Positions 46,129-54,041 of a stretch of DNA of 64,000 nucleotides are shown here, piece by piece. The stretch spans positions 248,001 through 312,000 of the forward strand of contig NZ_CP080383.1 in assembly GCF_019443325.1 (NCBI RefSeq). Direction: 5' to 3'. A program made the translations under genes and the position numbers. Position 1 is the stretch's first letter, and each line of letters starts with the position of its first letter. Source of the DNA: Cryobacterium sp. PAMC25264. GTDB taxonomy: Bacteria; Actinomycetota; Actinomycetes; Actinomycetales; Microbacteriaceae. Below the pieces are notes generated by a model that saw only the letters and a program-made list of their open reading frames with translations, did not search any database and was not told the origin of the DNA.

Positions 46129-47064
46129 ATGCTTACTTCGACAGTCGCTCCTGCGCCGACCGCACGTGTGCGGGCACCGCGCCCCAGCTACCGCCCGTTC
46201 GCCGTCTCCGTGGCGCGCGTCCAACGGCTGTCGACTAACTTCACCCGGGTGACCTTCACGGGCCCCGACCTGCATGAATTCGGCACCGCCGGCCTCGACC
46301 AGCGCATCAAACTGGTGCTGCCGTTGCCCGGGGTAGGTGTTTCACCGTTCCCTCGCACCGACTCCTGGTACGAGACCTGGCGGGACCTGCCCGATGAGCA
46401 CCGCAATCCGCTGCGCACCTACACGGTGCGGCACGCCCGCCCGGAGCACCGCGAGGTCGACATCGACTTCGTCACTCACGGTGACGCCGGACCCGCGTCG
46501 CGCTGGGTGCGCGCCGCGATCGTCGGCGACGAGGTCGCCATCGTCGGACCGGTCGCCGACGGCGACAACCCGATCGTGGGCATCGAGTGGGCCCCCGGCA
46601 ACGCCAACACGGTCCTCATCGCCGGCGACGAGACGGCCGCTCCGGCCATCTGCGCCATCCTCTCGGCCCTGCCGCGCACCGCTCGCGGTTGCGCCTACAT
46701 CGAGGTGCCCGAAGACGGCGACGCGCACGAGACCAACGCTCCCGACGGGGTCACCGTGACCTGGTTGGCCCGGAACGGCGCCTCCCACGGGTCACGGCTC
46801 GAAGCCGCCGCCCGGAGCTGGACCGCCAGGTTCATCACCGCCCACCACAGCGACACAGTGCTCCCCGAGATCGACGTCGACGAGTCCATCCTCTGGGAGG
46901 TGCCCGACGGGTCCGGCCTGGACGGCGAGCTTTACGCCTGGCTGGCCGGGGAGGCCAGTGTGATCAAGCGTCTGCGCCGATTCCTCGTCACCGACGTCGG
47001 CATCGACCGCCGTCAGGTGGCGTTCATGGGGTACTGGCGCGACGGTCGCGCGGAGCACGCGTGA
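46129..47064 (+). CDS. Siderophore-interacting protein (FAD-dependent ferric reductase, SIP family)
   Basis: Flavin reductase of 311 residues that releases iron from ferric siderophores in the cytosol. FAD-binding region: NPLRTYTVRHARPEHREVDIDF (the RxYT motif), then GPASRWVRAAIVGDEVAIVGP, and the NAD(P)H domain with VLIAGDETAAPAI and the SIP-type C-terminus IKRLRRFLVTDVGIDRRQVAFMGYWRDGRAEHA. The iron box ahead of it implies derepression during iron shortage. Leaderless-type start. The 3' end overlaps the next gene (opposite strand) by 41 bp. Confidence 0.9.
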   Translation: MLTSTVAPAPTARVRAPRPSYRPFAVSVARVQRLSTNFTRVTFTGPDLHEFGTAGLDQRIKLVLPLPGVGVSPFPRTDSWYETWRDLPDEHRNPLRTYTVRHARPEHREVDIDFVTHGDAGPASRWVRAAIVGDEVAIVGPVADGDNPIVGIEWAPGNANTVLIAGDETAAPAICAILSALPRTARGCAYIEVPEDGDAHETNAPDGVTVTWLARNGASHGSRLEAAARSWTARFITAHHSDTVLPEIDVDESILWEVPDGSGLDGELYAWLAGEASVIKRLRRFLVTDVGIDRRQVAFMGYWRDGRAEHA

Positions 47065-47434
47065 CCACCCGCTTCTTCCGCAGGTAGCCGCCCTTTTCCA
47101 GGCCCGCTTCGATCTCGTAGCGGTTCTTCAGCGGGTCGCGCCCCGCGATGAAGTACAGCAGTGGGAACAGCATGCCGTAACGCTGCCACTGCACCTTGTG
47201 CACGGCCTCGTGCTCGAGCACATCCGCCGTCACGTTCTGGTTGGTGAGGTAGACCGCGCCCACGCAGGAGCCGCCGCGGCCGAACGCCCAGGCGGGAAGG
47301 CCGCGGAACACGACCAGGCCGTTTCGGCGTTCGATGCGGCCGGTGCTCCAGATCGCGCCCCAGATCAAACCGACCGTCGTGGCGTAGAGGTACCCGGCCC
47401 GGCTGAGCGGTGAGTCGAACAGGATGCGCCGCAT
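47024..47434 (-). CDS. Small protein with HEAVH motif, function unknown
   Basis: About 136 residues. One hydrophobic N-terminal segment (GYLYATTVGLIWGAIW) and a zinc-peptidase-like motif HEAVHKVQW (about 76-84). The HExxH core and a downstream Glu resemble metalloprotease fragments, but the protein is short and may not be catalytic. The ATG at 47434 overlaps the upstream flavoenzyme stop (TGATG), so it is translationally coupled to it. I do not recognise a named family. Confidence 0.7.
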   Translation of the reverse strand: MRRILFDSPLSRAGYLYATTVGLIWGAIWSTGRIERRNGLVVFRGLPAWAFGRGGSCVGAVYLTNQNVTADVLEHEAVHKVQWQRYGMLFPLLYFIAGRDPLKNRYEIEAGLEKGGYLRKKRVVTRAPRDRRASTP

Positions 47435-48948
47435 CAACTCACCCGGGAGGCCGCGGGCGGGCGACCGTACTCCTCGAGCAGCCGCAGCCAGACCTCGCTG
47501 AGGGTGGGGTAGCTGGGCACGGCGTGCCAGAGACGCTTGATCGGCACCTGGCCGACGACGGCGATGGTGGCCGAGTGCAGCATCTCACCCACCCCGGCGC
47601 CCACAAAGGTGACCCCGAGCAGCGTCTCGGTATCGAGGTCGACGACCGCGCGGGCCTGGCCGGTGTACCCGTCGGCCAGAACGCTCGCGCCGGCCACGCC
47701 GGCGAGGTCGTAGTCCAGCACCCGGGTGCGGTATCCGGCCTTCTCCGCTGCGGCGGCGGTGAGCCCGACCGAGGCGACCTCCGGGTCGGTGAAGGTGACC
47801 TGCGGCACGGCCGCGTGGTCGGCGGTGGCGACGTGGGTGCCCCAGGGGGCGTCGTCCACGGCGAGGCCGGCGGCGCGCGCCGCGATGACGTCGCCGGCGG
47901 CGCGGGCCTGGTACTTGCCCTGGTGGGTGAGGAGGGCCCGATGGTTGAGGTCGCCGGTGGCGTAGAGCCAGTCACCGGCCAACACGGGGGAGTCACCCTG
48001 CACGAGCATGGTGTCGTCCACGCTCACCCAGTCGCCGGGGGTCAGTCCCACGGTCTCCACGCCCAGGTCCTGGGTGCGTGGCGTGCGGCCGGTGGCCACG
48101 AGAACCTCGTCGGCCGTGACCGTGCGGCCGTCGGCGAGAACCAGGGTCACCTCGCCCGTGTCGGTGCGTCGGGCGCGGGTGGGGCTCGCGCCGGTGAGCA
48201 CCTCCACCCCCACATCGGTGAGGGCGGTGGCCACCATCTCGCCGGCAAAGGGCTCCTGGTCGCGCAGCAGTGAGCTGCGCACGAGCAAGGTCACCTTCGC
48301 GCCCAGCGAGCGGTACGCGGCGGCCATCTCCACGGCCACGACACCGCCGCCGATGATGGCGAGATGGCCGGGTACGTGCTTCACCGAGGTGGCGTCCCTG
48401 CTGGTCCACGGGGAGACGTCGGCCAGGCCGTCGATGTCGGGCAGCAGCGCGCTGGAGCCGGTGCTGAGCACGACGGCGTGTTTCGCGGTGACGATCACCG
48501 GGCCATCCGCGGTCTCGACGGTCACCTCGCGGATGCCGCTGAGCCTGGCGGCCCCGCGCAGCAGGTCGATACCGGCGGAATCGAGCCATTCGACCTGGCT
48601 CTCGTCGTTCCAGTCGTGGGTGAACTCGGTGCGGCGTTTGAGCACCGCCGCCACGTCGACCTGCCCGGTCACGGCCTCGGCCGCGCCGGCCACCCGGCGG
48701 GCGGCGGCGAGCACCGCGCCGCTGCGCAGCAGCACCTTGGAGGGCATGCAGGCCCAGTAGGAGCATTCGCCACCCACCAGTTCGGCCTCCACGATGAGGG
48801 TCGTCAGCCCGCCCTGCACCGTGCGGTCGGCCACGTTCTCGCCCACGGCGCCGGCGCCGATCACGATGACGTCATAGCTGCGGGCGGCAGGCGTCGAGGG
48901 GGTGGCTGATGTCGGAGTTGTGTCGGGTGTCGAGGTCGTGTCGCTCAT
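47434..48948 (-). CDS. Pyridine nucleotide-disulfide oxidoreductase, Lpd/MerA-like
   Basis: FAD flavoenzyme of 504 residues. FAD motif VIVIGAGAVGENVA (about 28-41), redox pair in GGECSYWACMPSK (CxxxxC, about 62-67), NAD(P) motif AIIGGGVVAVEMA and C-terminal dimerisation region. The usual catalytic His of lipoamide dehydrogenase (HPTxxE) reads SYPTLSEVW here: Tyr replaces it. So it is probably not a true E3; quinone or metal reductases of this superfamily carry such changes. Leaderless-type start (TAGGCT 6 nt upstream). Confidence 0.82.
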   Translation of the reverse strand: MSDTTSTPDTTPTSATPSTPAARSYDVIVIGAGAVGENVADRTVQGGLTTLIVEAELVGGECSYWACMPSKVLLRSGAVLAAARRVAGAAEAVTGQVDVAAVLKRRTEFTHDWNDESQVEWLDSAGIDLLRGAARLSGIREVTVETADGPVIVTAKHAVVLSTGSSALLPDIDGLADVSPWTSRDATSVKHVPGHLAIIGGGVVAVEMAAAYRSLGAKVTLLVRSSLLRDQEPFAGEMVATALTDVGVEVLTGASPTRARRTDTGEVTLVLADGRTVTADEVLVATGRTPRTQDLGVETVGLTPGDWVSVDDTMLVQGDSPVLAGDWLYATGDLNHRALLTHQGKYQARAAGDVIAARAAGLAVDDAPWGTHVATADHAAVPQVTFTDPEVASVGLTAAAAEKAGYRTRVLDYDLAGVAGASVLADGYTGQARAVVDLDTETLLGVTFVGAGVGEMLHSATIAVVGQVPIKRLWHAVPSYPTLSEVWLRLLEEYGRPPAASRVS

Positions 48949-49000
48949 CGTCGCAGCCTACCGACCGTACCCGGGAGGAAGCCAGAGTTCGCCATCCGCC

Positions 49001-49055
49001 GACTTGCCACTTGACGCCCTCTCCCGGTCGTTGAGCGGGCACGAAGTGGCAACTC
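49001..49055. repeat. Intergenic inverted repeat R5 (GACTTGCCACTTGACGCCC type)
   Basis: Arms of about 20 bp around a 15-bp loop, with a few mismatches. First of two adjacent palindromes of one type between the Lpd-like gene and the crotonase gene. Confidence 0.75.
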
Positions 49056-49073
49056 AGCAACACTCATCCCGGT

Positions 49074-49128
49074 GAGTTGGCAGTTGACGCCCGGTAGACC
49101 CTCGGGTGGGGGCGTGAACTGGCAACTC
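49074..49128. repeat. Intergenic inverted repeat R6 (GAGTTGGCAGTTGACGCCC type)
   Basis: Arms of about 20 bp around an 18-bp loop. Follows R5 after 18 bp in the same orientation; the two are clearly related in sequence. Confidence 0.8.
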
Positions 49129-49156
49129 AGAAGCGTGCGGTGGTGGGGAGCGGCCG

Positions 49157-49969
49157 TCACCGGCCCTGGAACTCGGCCGGGGTGCGGGAGAGGAACGCCT
49201 CCATGCCGATACGGGCGTCCGTCGTGCCGGCCAGCTGGGCCAGGGCGGGCTGCAGTTCGGCCTCGGCCGCGGCGGGGCCGTCCCGCAGAGCGGTGCGGGC
49301 GCTGGCCAGCGTTGCCTGCACGGCCAGCGGGGCCTGCGCGGCGATCCGTTCGGCGAGTTCGATGGCGCGATGCAGCTGGCGGCCGTTGGGCGCGATTTCC
49401 TGCACCAAGCCCATCCGGTGGGCCTCGCGGGCGTCGAACAGGTCGCCGGTGAGGAGCCAGCGCATCGCATTGCCCCAGCCGGCCGCGCGCGGGAACCGGA
49501 TCGTGGCTCCGCCGAAGGGCAGGATTCCCCGGCTCACCTCGATCTGCCCGAACCGAGTGGATTCCGCGGCGACGACGATGTCGCTGGCCAGCATCAGCTC
49601 GATGCCCAGAGTGAGGCAGGTTCCCTGCACGGCCATGACCACGGGCTTACTCAGGGCGGTACCGTCGACCTGCCACGGGTTGATGCCGCCGTCCGGCACC
49701 ATGTCCAGCCCCTCGGGGCCCAGCCGCGGGCCGATGTCGGCCAGATCGAGCCCGGCGGTGAAGTGCTCTCCGACGGCGTGCAGCACGCCCACCCGCAGCT
49801 CAGGGTCACGCTCGAGCTCCCCGTAGGCCAGGGCGAGTTGCTGCAGCAGGGCGAAGTCCGCCGCATTGCGCTTCTCCGGCCGGTTCAACCCGATCAGGAG
49901 CAGGTGCCCCCGGCGTTCGAGCAGGACGCGCGGTTGTTCGAGCAGGACGCGCGGGTCATCCGTGGTCAC
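49157..49969 (-). CDS. Enoyl-CoA hydratase/isomerase family protein (crotonase)
   Basis: Crotonase-fold protein of about 270 residues. Oxyanion segment GEHFTAGLDLADIG, and acid-base Glu candidates in LTLGIELMLASDI and FGQIEVSRGILPFGGATIRF. Substrate not set. GTG 49969 has AAGGAG 6-7 nt upstream; the longer frame to 50053 reads through half of the palindrome R7. A 21-bp direct repeat near the 5' end (49916-49954) gives the repeated residues RVLLEQPRVLLE. Confidence 0.85.
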   Translation of the reverse strand: MTTDDPRVLLEQPRVLLERRGHLLLIGLNRPEKRNAADFALLQQLALAYGELERDPELRVGVLHAVGEHFTAGLDLADIGPRLGPEGLDMVPDGGINPWQVDGTALSKPVVMAVQGTCLTLGIELMLASDIVVAAESTRFGQIEVSRGILPFGGATIRFPRAAGWGNAMRWLLTGDLFDAREAHRMGLVQEIAPNGRQLHRAIELAERIAAQAPLAVQATLASARTALRDGPAAAEAELQPALAQLAGTTDARIGMEAFLSRTPAEFQGR

Positions 49970-50031
49970 GTGTGATCTCCTTCGATCGTTCCGTACCTCC
50001 CGCGAACTGTGAGTAAAGCCCCGAAAACCCG

Positions 50032-50039
50032 AGGTTTTG
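50032..50039. repeat. 8-bp target duplication AGGTTTTG, left copy
   Basis: Identical to 51476-51483; the 8-bp length is the ISL3-family standard. Confidence 0.85.
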
Positions 50040-51475
50040 GGCTCTTCTGACATATCCGTGGGTGGTTTCCGCGTGGCTTAACGAGCGCACGCCGCTTTCT
50101 GTCTAGGTTTCTGACTGTCAAAGGTTGGAAACTGAAGAACGGAAAACGGCGTGCGTACTGCAAGGATATGGCGGACTCTGCTCGGTGTCGAAAAGACCAT
50201 CGTTGACGACGTCGATTACGACGACGATGCGGGCGTTTTGGTCGTCGCGGTCCGGCCGATGAAAGCGGCCCGGAACCGGTGTGGGCTGTGCCACCGGCGC
50301 AGCCCAGGCTACGACCGTGGTGAGGGTCGACGACGCTGGCGGAGCCTGGATGCTGGCATCATCCAGGTCGTTCTCGAGGCAGACGCCCGCCGGGTGGCGT
50401 GCCGTGAGCATGGCGTCACGGTCGCGTCGGTGCCGTGGGCTCGGCACCAGGCCGGACATACCTACCTCTTCGACGACCACGTCGCGTGGCTGGCTACGCA
50501 GTCTTCCAAGACCGCGGTTACCGCGTTGATGCGCATCGCTTGGCGCACCGTCGGCGCGATCGTCACCCGGGTCTGGGACGACGCCGCGACCCTGCACGAC
50601 CCGTTCGATGGCCTCACCCGCATCGGGATCGATGAGATCTCCTACAAGCGTGGCCACAAGTTCCTCACCATCGTCGTGGACCACGACACCGGTCGTCTCG
50701 TCTGGGCTGCACCGGGCCAAGACAAAGCCACCCTCGGCACGTTCTTCGACGCCCTCGGCCCCGAGCGTTCCGCACAGATCACGCATGTTTCCGCGGACGG
50801 TGCGGCCTGGATCGCCAACGTTGTCGCGGCCCGCTGCCCGAACGCGGTGCGCTGCGCGGACCCGTTCCACGTCGTCAAATGGGCCACCGAAGCCCTCGAC
50901 GAAGTCCGCCGCGCAGCCTGGAACGACGCCCGCAAAGCCGCCCGCATCAATGACGCCGCGCGGGGCCGCGGCCGACCCCGGAACGGAGCCCCCGAACGCC
51001 CCGACAGCGCTCGCGCGGCCGGCATCAGAAACAGCCGTTATGCGCTCTGGAAAAACCCCGAGAACCTCACCGAGAAACAACAAACCAAGCTGGCCTGGAT
51101 CGTCCAAACCGACCCCCGACTGGCCCGCGCCTACTACCTCAAAGAAGGCCTCAGAGTCATCTTCAAACTCCCGCTCGACCAGGCCAAGGAAGCCCTCGAC
51201 AAATGGGTCGCCTGGGCTCGCCGCTGCCGCATCCCCGCGTTCGTGAAGCTGCAACGAAGCATCGTGAAGCACCGCGTCGCGATCCTCGCCTCGATAGAAC
51301 ACAACCTCTCCAACGGCCGCATCGAATCCATGAACACCAAAATCAGACTCCTCACCAGAATCGCGTTCGGCTTCGCCTCACCTGACGCCCTCATCAGCCT
51401 CGCCATGCTCAGCCTCGGCGGCCACCGACCAGCCCTCCCGGGCCGGAAATGACCCACGGAAGAGTCAGGAGAGCC
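50040..51475 (+). mobile_element. ISL3-family insertion sequence, complete
   Basis: 1436 bp. Ends: GGCTCTTCTGACATATCCGT at the left and the complement of GGCTCTCCTGACTCTTCCGT at the right, 24-bp imperfect inverted repeats of ISL3 type. Flanked by AGGTTTTG on both sides. One intact transposase gene. A 9-bp inverted pair, CGCACGCCG (50086-50094) and CGGCGTGCG (50147-50155), could fold over the transposase start codon and damp translation from outside transcripts. Confidence 0.9.
50151..51452 (+). CDS. ISL3-family transposase
   Basis: Transposase of 433 residues, full length. N-terminal zinc-finger-like segment NRCGLCHRR with a later Cys and His (VACREHGV). DDE residues: Asp in GIDEISYKRGHKFL (about 165), Asp in SADGAAWIANV (about 225) and Glu in NGRIESMNTKIRLLTR (about 395). 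GTG at 50151 is the assumed start; it lies in the hairpin noted for the element. Intact and probably active. Confidence 0.92.
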   Translation: MRTARIWRTLLGVEKTIVDDVDYDDDAGVLVVAVRPMKAARNRCGLCHRRSPGYDRGEGRRRWRSLDAGIIQVVLEADARRVACREHGVTVASVPWARHQAGHTYLFDDHVAWLATQSSKTAVTALMRIAWRTVGAIVTRVWDDAATLHDPFDGLTRIGIDEISYKRGHKFLTIVVDHDTGRLVWAAPGQDKATLGTFFDALGPERSAQITHVSADGAAWIANVVAARCPNAVRCADPFHVVKWATEALDEVRRAAWNDARKAARINDAARGRGRPRNGAPERPDSARAAGIRNSRYALWKNPENLTEKQQTKLAWIVQTDPRLARAYYLKEGLRVIFKLPLDQAKEALDKWVAWARRCRIPAFVKLQRSIVKHRVAILASIEHNLSNGRIESMNTKIRLLTRIAFGFASPDALISLAMLSLGGHRPALPGRK

Positions 51476-51514
51476 AGGTTTTGGGGCTTTACTCACAGTT
51501 CGCGGAGGGGGGGA

Positions 51515-52348
51515 CTAGCGGGTGAGGGCGCTGATGATGCGCAGGATGCTGGGCAGGTCGTCGCCGGCGGCCTCGGGGGAGGACGGCGCGAAGCCCGCGA
51601 TGGTGGCCCCGGCCAAGCTGAACTCCGCCCGCAACGCCACGATCGCGGCCGTGAGGTTCTCCACGGCCAGCCCGAACGGGTAGATGTTCGACAGTCCGAC
51701 GATGGTGGCCGGGTCGAGCACATCCAGGTCGATGTGTAGGTAGATGTGACCGGCGCCGGTGCGCTTGACCGCGGCCACGATGGCGTCGGGCGTGCCGAAG
51801 CTCTCCACCGGCACCAGGGGGATGCCCTGCTCGGTGATGTAGACATCCTCGGCCGGGTCGATGTCGCGCACGCCGGCCAGCACCACCCGGTCGGGCGTCA
51901 GTCGCGCATCGGGACCGAGCGCGAGGCCGTCCACGCCGTCGCCGAGGATGGCGCGCAGCACCATGCCGCCGAAACCACCCGACTGCGAGGACTCGCTGGT
52001 GTGCAGATCGGGATGGGCGTCGAACCAGACCAGCGCGATCTCCCCGGGATGCCGGCGGGACGCGTGCTCCACGGCGCCGAAGGAGACTCCGCAGTCACCG
52101 CCGATGGTGAGCACGGGCTCGGAGCTGGTGCGCAACACCGCCAACTGACGATCCCGCACCGCCACCAGCGACGAGAACCGGTGGATGCCGGTGTCCTGCG
52201 AGTCGCCGGCCTCGACGGGAACGTCCACGGGGTACGTGACCGAAGAGGGCAGGTCGCCCCGGATCGCCTCCGCCCCGTCGACGAGGCGCATAGCGCGGGG
52301 GGAAACAGAACCTTGCCACTGTGGGACGACCACGTAGTTGGGGGACAC
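51515..52348 (-). CDS. Arginase/agmatinase-family protein
   Basis: Ureohydrolase-fold protein of 277 residues. Metal-site motifs: DAHPDLHT (DxHxD-like, about 120) and HIDLDVLDP (about 215). The first motif, GGDHS in arginases, reads GGDCGVSFGA here, so a metal-binding His is replaced by Cys. Substrate therefore uncertain; formiminoglutamase or guanidino-acid hydrolases are alternatives. GTG 52348 is chosen because CATACT (52355-52360) ends 6 nt upstream; ATG 52384 is possible. Confidence 0.8.
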   Translation of the reverse strand: MSPNYVVVPQWQGSVSPRAMRLVDGAEAIRGDLPSSVTYPVDVPVEAGDSQDTGIHRFSSLVAVRDRQLAVLRTSSEPVLTIGGDCGVSFGAVEHASRRHPGEIALVWFDAHPDLHTSESSQSGGFGGMVLRAILGDGVDGLALGPDARLTPDRVVLAGVRDIDPAEDVYITEQGIPLVPVESFGTPDAIVAAVKRTGAGHIYLHIDLDVLDPATIVGLSNIYPFGLAVENLTAAIVALRAEFSLAGATIAGFAPSSPEAAGDDLPSILRIISALTR

Positions 52349-52420
52349 CCCCTCAGTATGCTCCCTGCCCGCCGCCCGCCGCATCTGCCAGTTCGCGGGC
52401 CACCACCGCCGGCCCGCCGG

Positions 52421-53080
52421 CTAGAGGGCCTGCGGCATATCGCGGTAACGGATGGCCGCGGTCACGGCCTCGCGCAGCTCGAAAGCGTCCAGGCGCGTGC
52501 CGTAGCCCGGGGTGTCGCGCTGAATGCGCCATCCCTCGGCGAGCGGACCGAGGTCGACGCTGTCGAATCCGAAGTCGTCCAGAAGCGCGCTGACGCTCTC
52601 GCGGGCCTCGGCATCGTTGCCGGCCACAATGAGAGCGCGCCGGTTCTCGGCTCCCGCGGGGAGACCGTCTGTGCTGAGGTCGGCGGCGTAGATGTGGTTG
52701 AACGCCTTGACGACCCGCGACTCGGGCAGCAGCTCCTGCAGCAGCTCGGCGGTGGTCGTGGTCTCCTCGTCGAGGGCGACGATGTTGCCGTCCCGCTCGG
52801 GATAGTAGTTGTTGGTGTCGATCACAAGTTTGCCGGCCAGGTCGGCAACCGGCAGCGTGTCGATGGCGTGCAGCGGAATGGTCACGATGACGAGGTCGCC
52901 GGCCGAGGCCGCCTCGGCCGGGAGTGCCGCGCGAGCGCGCGGCCCCAACTCCGCGATCAACCCGTCGAGGGTGGCGGGGCCGCGGGAATTGCTCACCACG
53001 ACGTCGTATCCGTTGGCCACGCCGAGGCGTGCGAGCTGACTGCCGATAAGTCCGGCACCGATGATTCCGAGAGTTGTCAT
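52421..53080 (-). CDS. NADPH-dependent F420 reductase-like protein
   Basis: 219 residues, Rossmann domain with LGIIGAGLIGSQLARLGVANG at the N-terminus. The family (Fno/F420-dependent NADP reductase and relatives) also includes proteins without F420 activity; VVSNSRGP after the second strand suggests NADPH. Substrate pocket motif NTNNYYPERDG is as in this group. TAGTGT (53088-53093) ends 7 nt before the ATG. Confidence 0.8.
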   Translation of the reverse strand: MTTLGIIGAGLIGSQLARLGVANGYDVVVSNSRGPATLDGLIAELGPRARAALPAEAASAGDLVIVTIPLHAIDTLPVADLAGKLVIDTNNYYPERDGNIVALDEETTTTAELLQELLPESRVVKAFNHIYAADLSTDGLPAGAENRRALIVAGNDAEARESVSALLDDFGFDSVDLGPLAEGWRIQRDTPGYGTRLDAFELREAVTAAIRYRDMPQAL

Positions 53081-53095
53081 GACCGTGACACTACA

Positions 53096-53126
53096 GAACG
53101 GCCCCGGGATGTTCCCGAGGCCGTTC
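53096..53126. terminator. Hairpin between pspA and the F420 reductase-like gene
   Basis: Stem GAACGGCC..CGGG paired with CCCG..GGCCGTTC, loop of about 5 nt. On the - strand it follows pspA; only weak T content follows, so termination is plausible but not certain. Confidence 0.5.
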
Positions 53127-53152
53127 CGTGTGAGGCGCTGTTCCGCCGTGCG

Positions 53153-53884
53153 CTACTGCTCGATCGACGAGGGCGTGCCGGCCTTCAGAGCGGCCAGGCG
53201 GGCATCCACCTCGGTCAGTTCGCCGAGGTCGTCGAGGCTCTCGAACTGCGCGTCGAGACTGGAGGCGGCGAGCTCGCTGGCGCCGCGCACCTTGGCCTCC
53301 TCGCGGCGGATCTTGTCTTCGAAGCGGCTGACCTCGCTGGTGGGGTCCATGATGTCGATGCTCTTCACGGCGTCCATCACCTGGGCCTGCGCGGCCGCCG
53401 TCTTGGAGCGGGCGATGAGCTCGTCGCGCTTGGAGGTGAGCTGACTCAGCTTGGTCTTCATGGTGTTCAGGCCGGTCTTGAGCTGCTCCACGATCGCGCT
53501 CTGGCTGGCAATCTGCGGTTCAGCGTCCTTCGCCTCCTTCTCGGACTGCAGCTGGCGGCCGAGGGCCACCTTGGCGAGGTTGTCGAACTTGTCGGCGTCC
53601 ACGGTGTTGCCGGCGCCGCGCAGCTCGTCGGCCTTGCGGCTGGCGGCCAGGGCCTTGCGGCCCCATTCGCCGGCGGCCTGCACGTCTTCGCGGTGGTCGT
53701 CTTCGAGCAGCCGCAGGTTGCCGATGGTCTCGGCGATCGCGCTTTCGGCGTCGGCGATGCTGTTGGTGAAGTCCCGCACCATCTGGTCGAGCATCTTCTT
53801 CGGGTCTTCCGCGGAGTCCAGCATCGCGTTGATGTTCGCCTTGGTGAGCTGGGCGATGCGGCCGAAGATCGACTGCTTGGTCAT
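53153..53884 (-). CDS. PspA/IM30-family membrane-associated protein
   Basis: Membrane-stress protein of 243 residues. Starts with the amphipathic segment IFGRIAQLTKANINAMLDSAEDP, then continuous coiled coil to about 220 (LDQMVRDFTNSIADAESAIAE...). Binds stressed membranes and may regulate PspA-type effectors. Full-length form; ATG with an AAAGGA-type ribosome site just upstream. No other psp gene is near. Confidence 0.9.
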   Translation of the reverse strand: MTKQSIFGRIAQLTKANINAMLDSAEDPKKMLDQMVRDFTNSIADAESAIAETIGNLRLLEDDHREDVQAAGEWGRKALAASRKADELRGAGNTVDADKFDNLAKVALGRQLQSEKEAKDAEPQIASQSAIVEQLKTGLNTMKTKLSQLTSKRDELIARSKTAAAQAQVMDAVKSIDIMDPTSEVSRFEDKIRREEAKVRGASELAASSLDAQFESLDDLGELTEVDARLAALKAGTPSSIEQ

Positions 53885-53987
53885 GTGAGTGTCCTTTCGA
53901 AGGGGGTCAACGCTTAGAAACTACCGCGTTCACCTCCGCAAGTACCTGTGTGACCCAGGTCAGGACGGGATACAGAGGGGACGGATA

Positions 53988-54001
53988 GTGTGAGTTCACA
54001 C
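53988..54001. promoter_or_regulatory. Palindrome GTGTGAGTTCACAC upstream of the four-gene operon
   Basis: A 6+6 inverted repeat with 2-bp centre, 41 bp before the ATG at 54042 and overlapping a possible -10 (GATAGT, 53984-53989). Resembles a repressor site; the spacing is too short for a CRP/GlxR site. Confidence 0.45.
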
Positions 54002-54041
54002 GCCGAAACGCCCAGCCGAACAACTGTCGAGGATTCCGACC

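Larger units (their letters stand above)
49996..51509. repeat. Intergenic inverted repeat R7 (GAACTGTGAGTAAAGCCCC type), split by ISL3 element
   Basis: Left arm 49996-50022, right arm 51483-51509. Removing the insertion and one copy of the 8-bp duplication rejoins a hairpin with CCTCCCGCGAACTGTGAG... arms and the loop GAAAACCCGAGGTTTTG. The insertion sits within that loop. Confidence 0.88.

Noticed and set aside
53988..54001. CRP/GlxR binding site
   Set aside because: TGTGA and TCACA are separated by 2 bp rather than the required 6.
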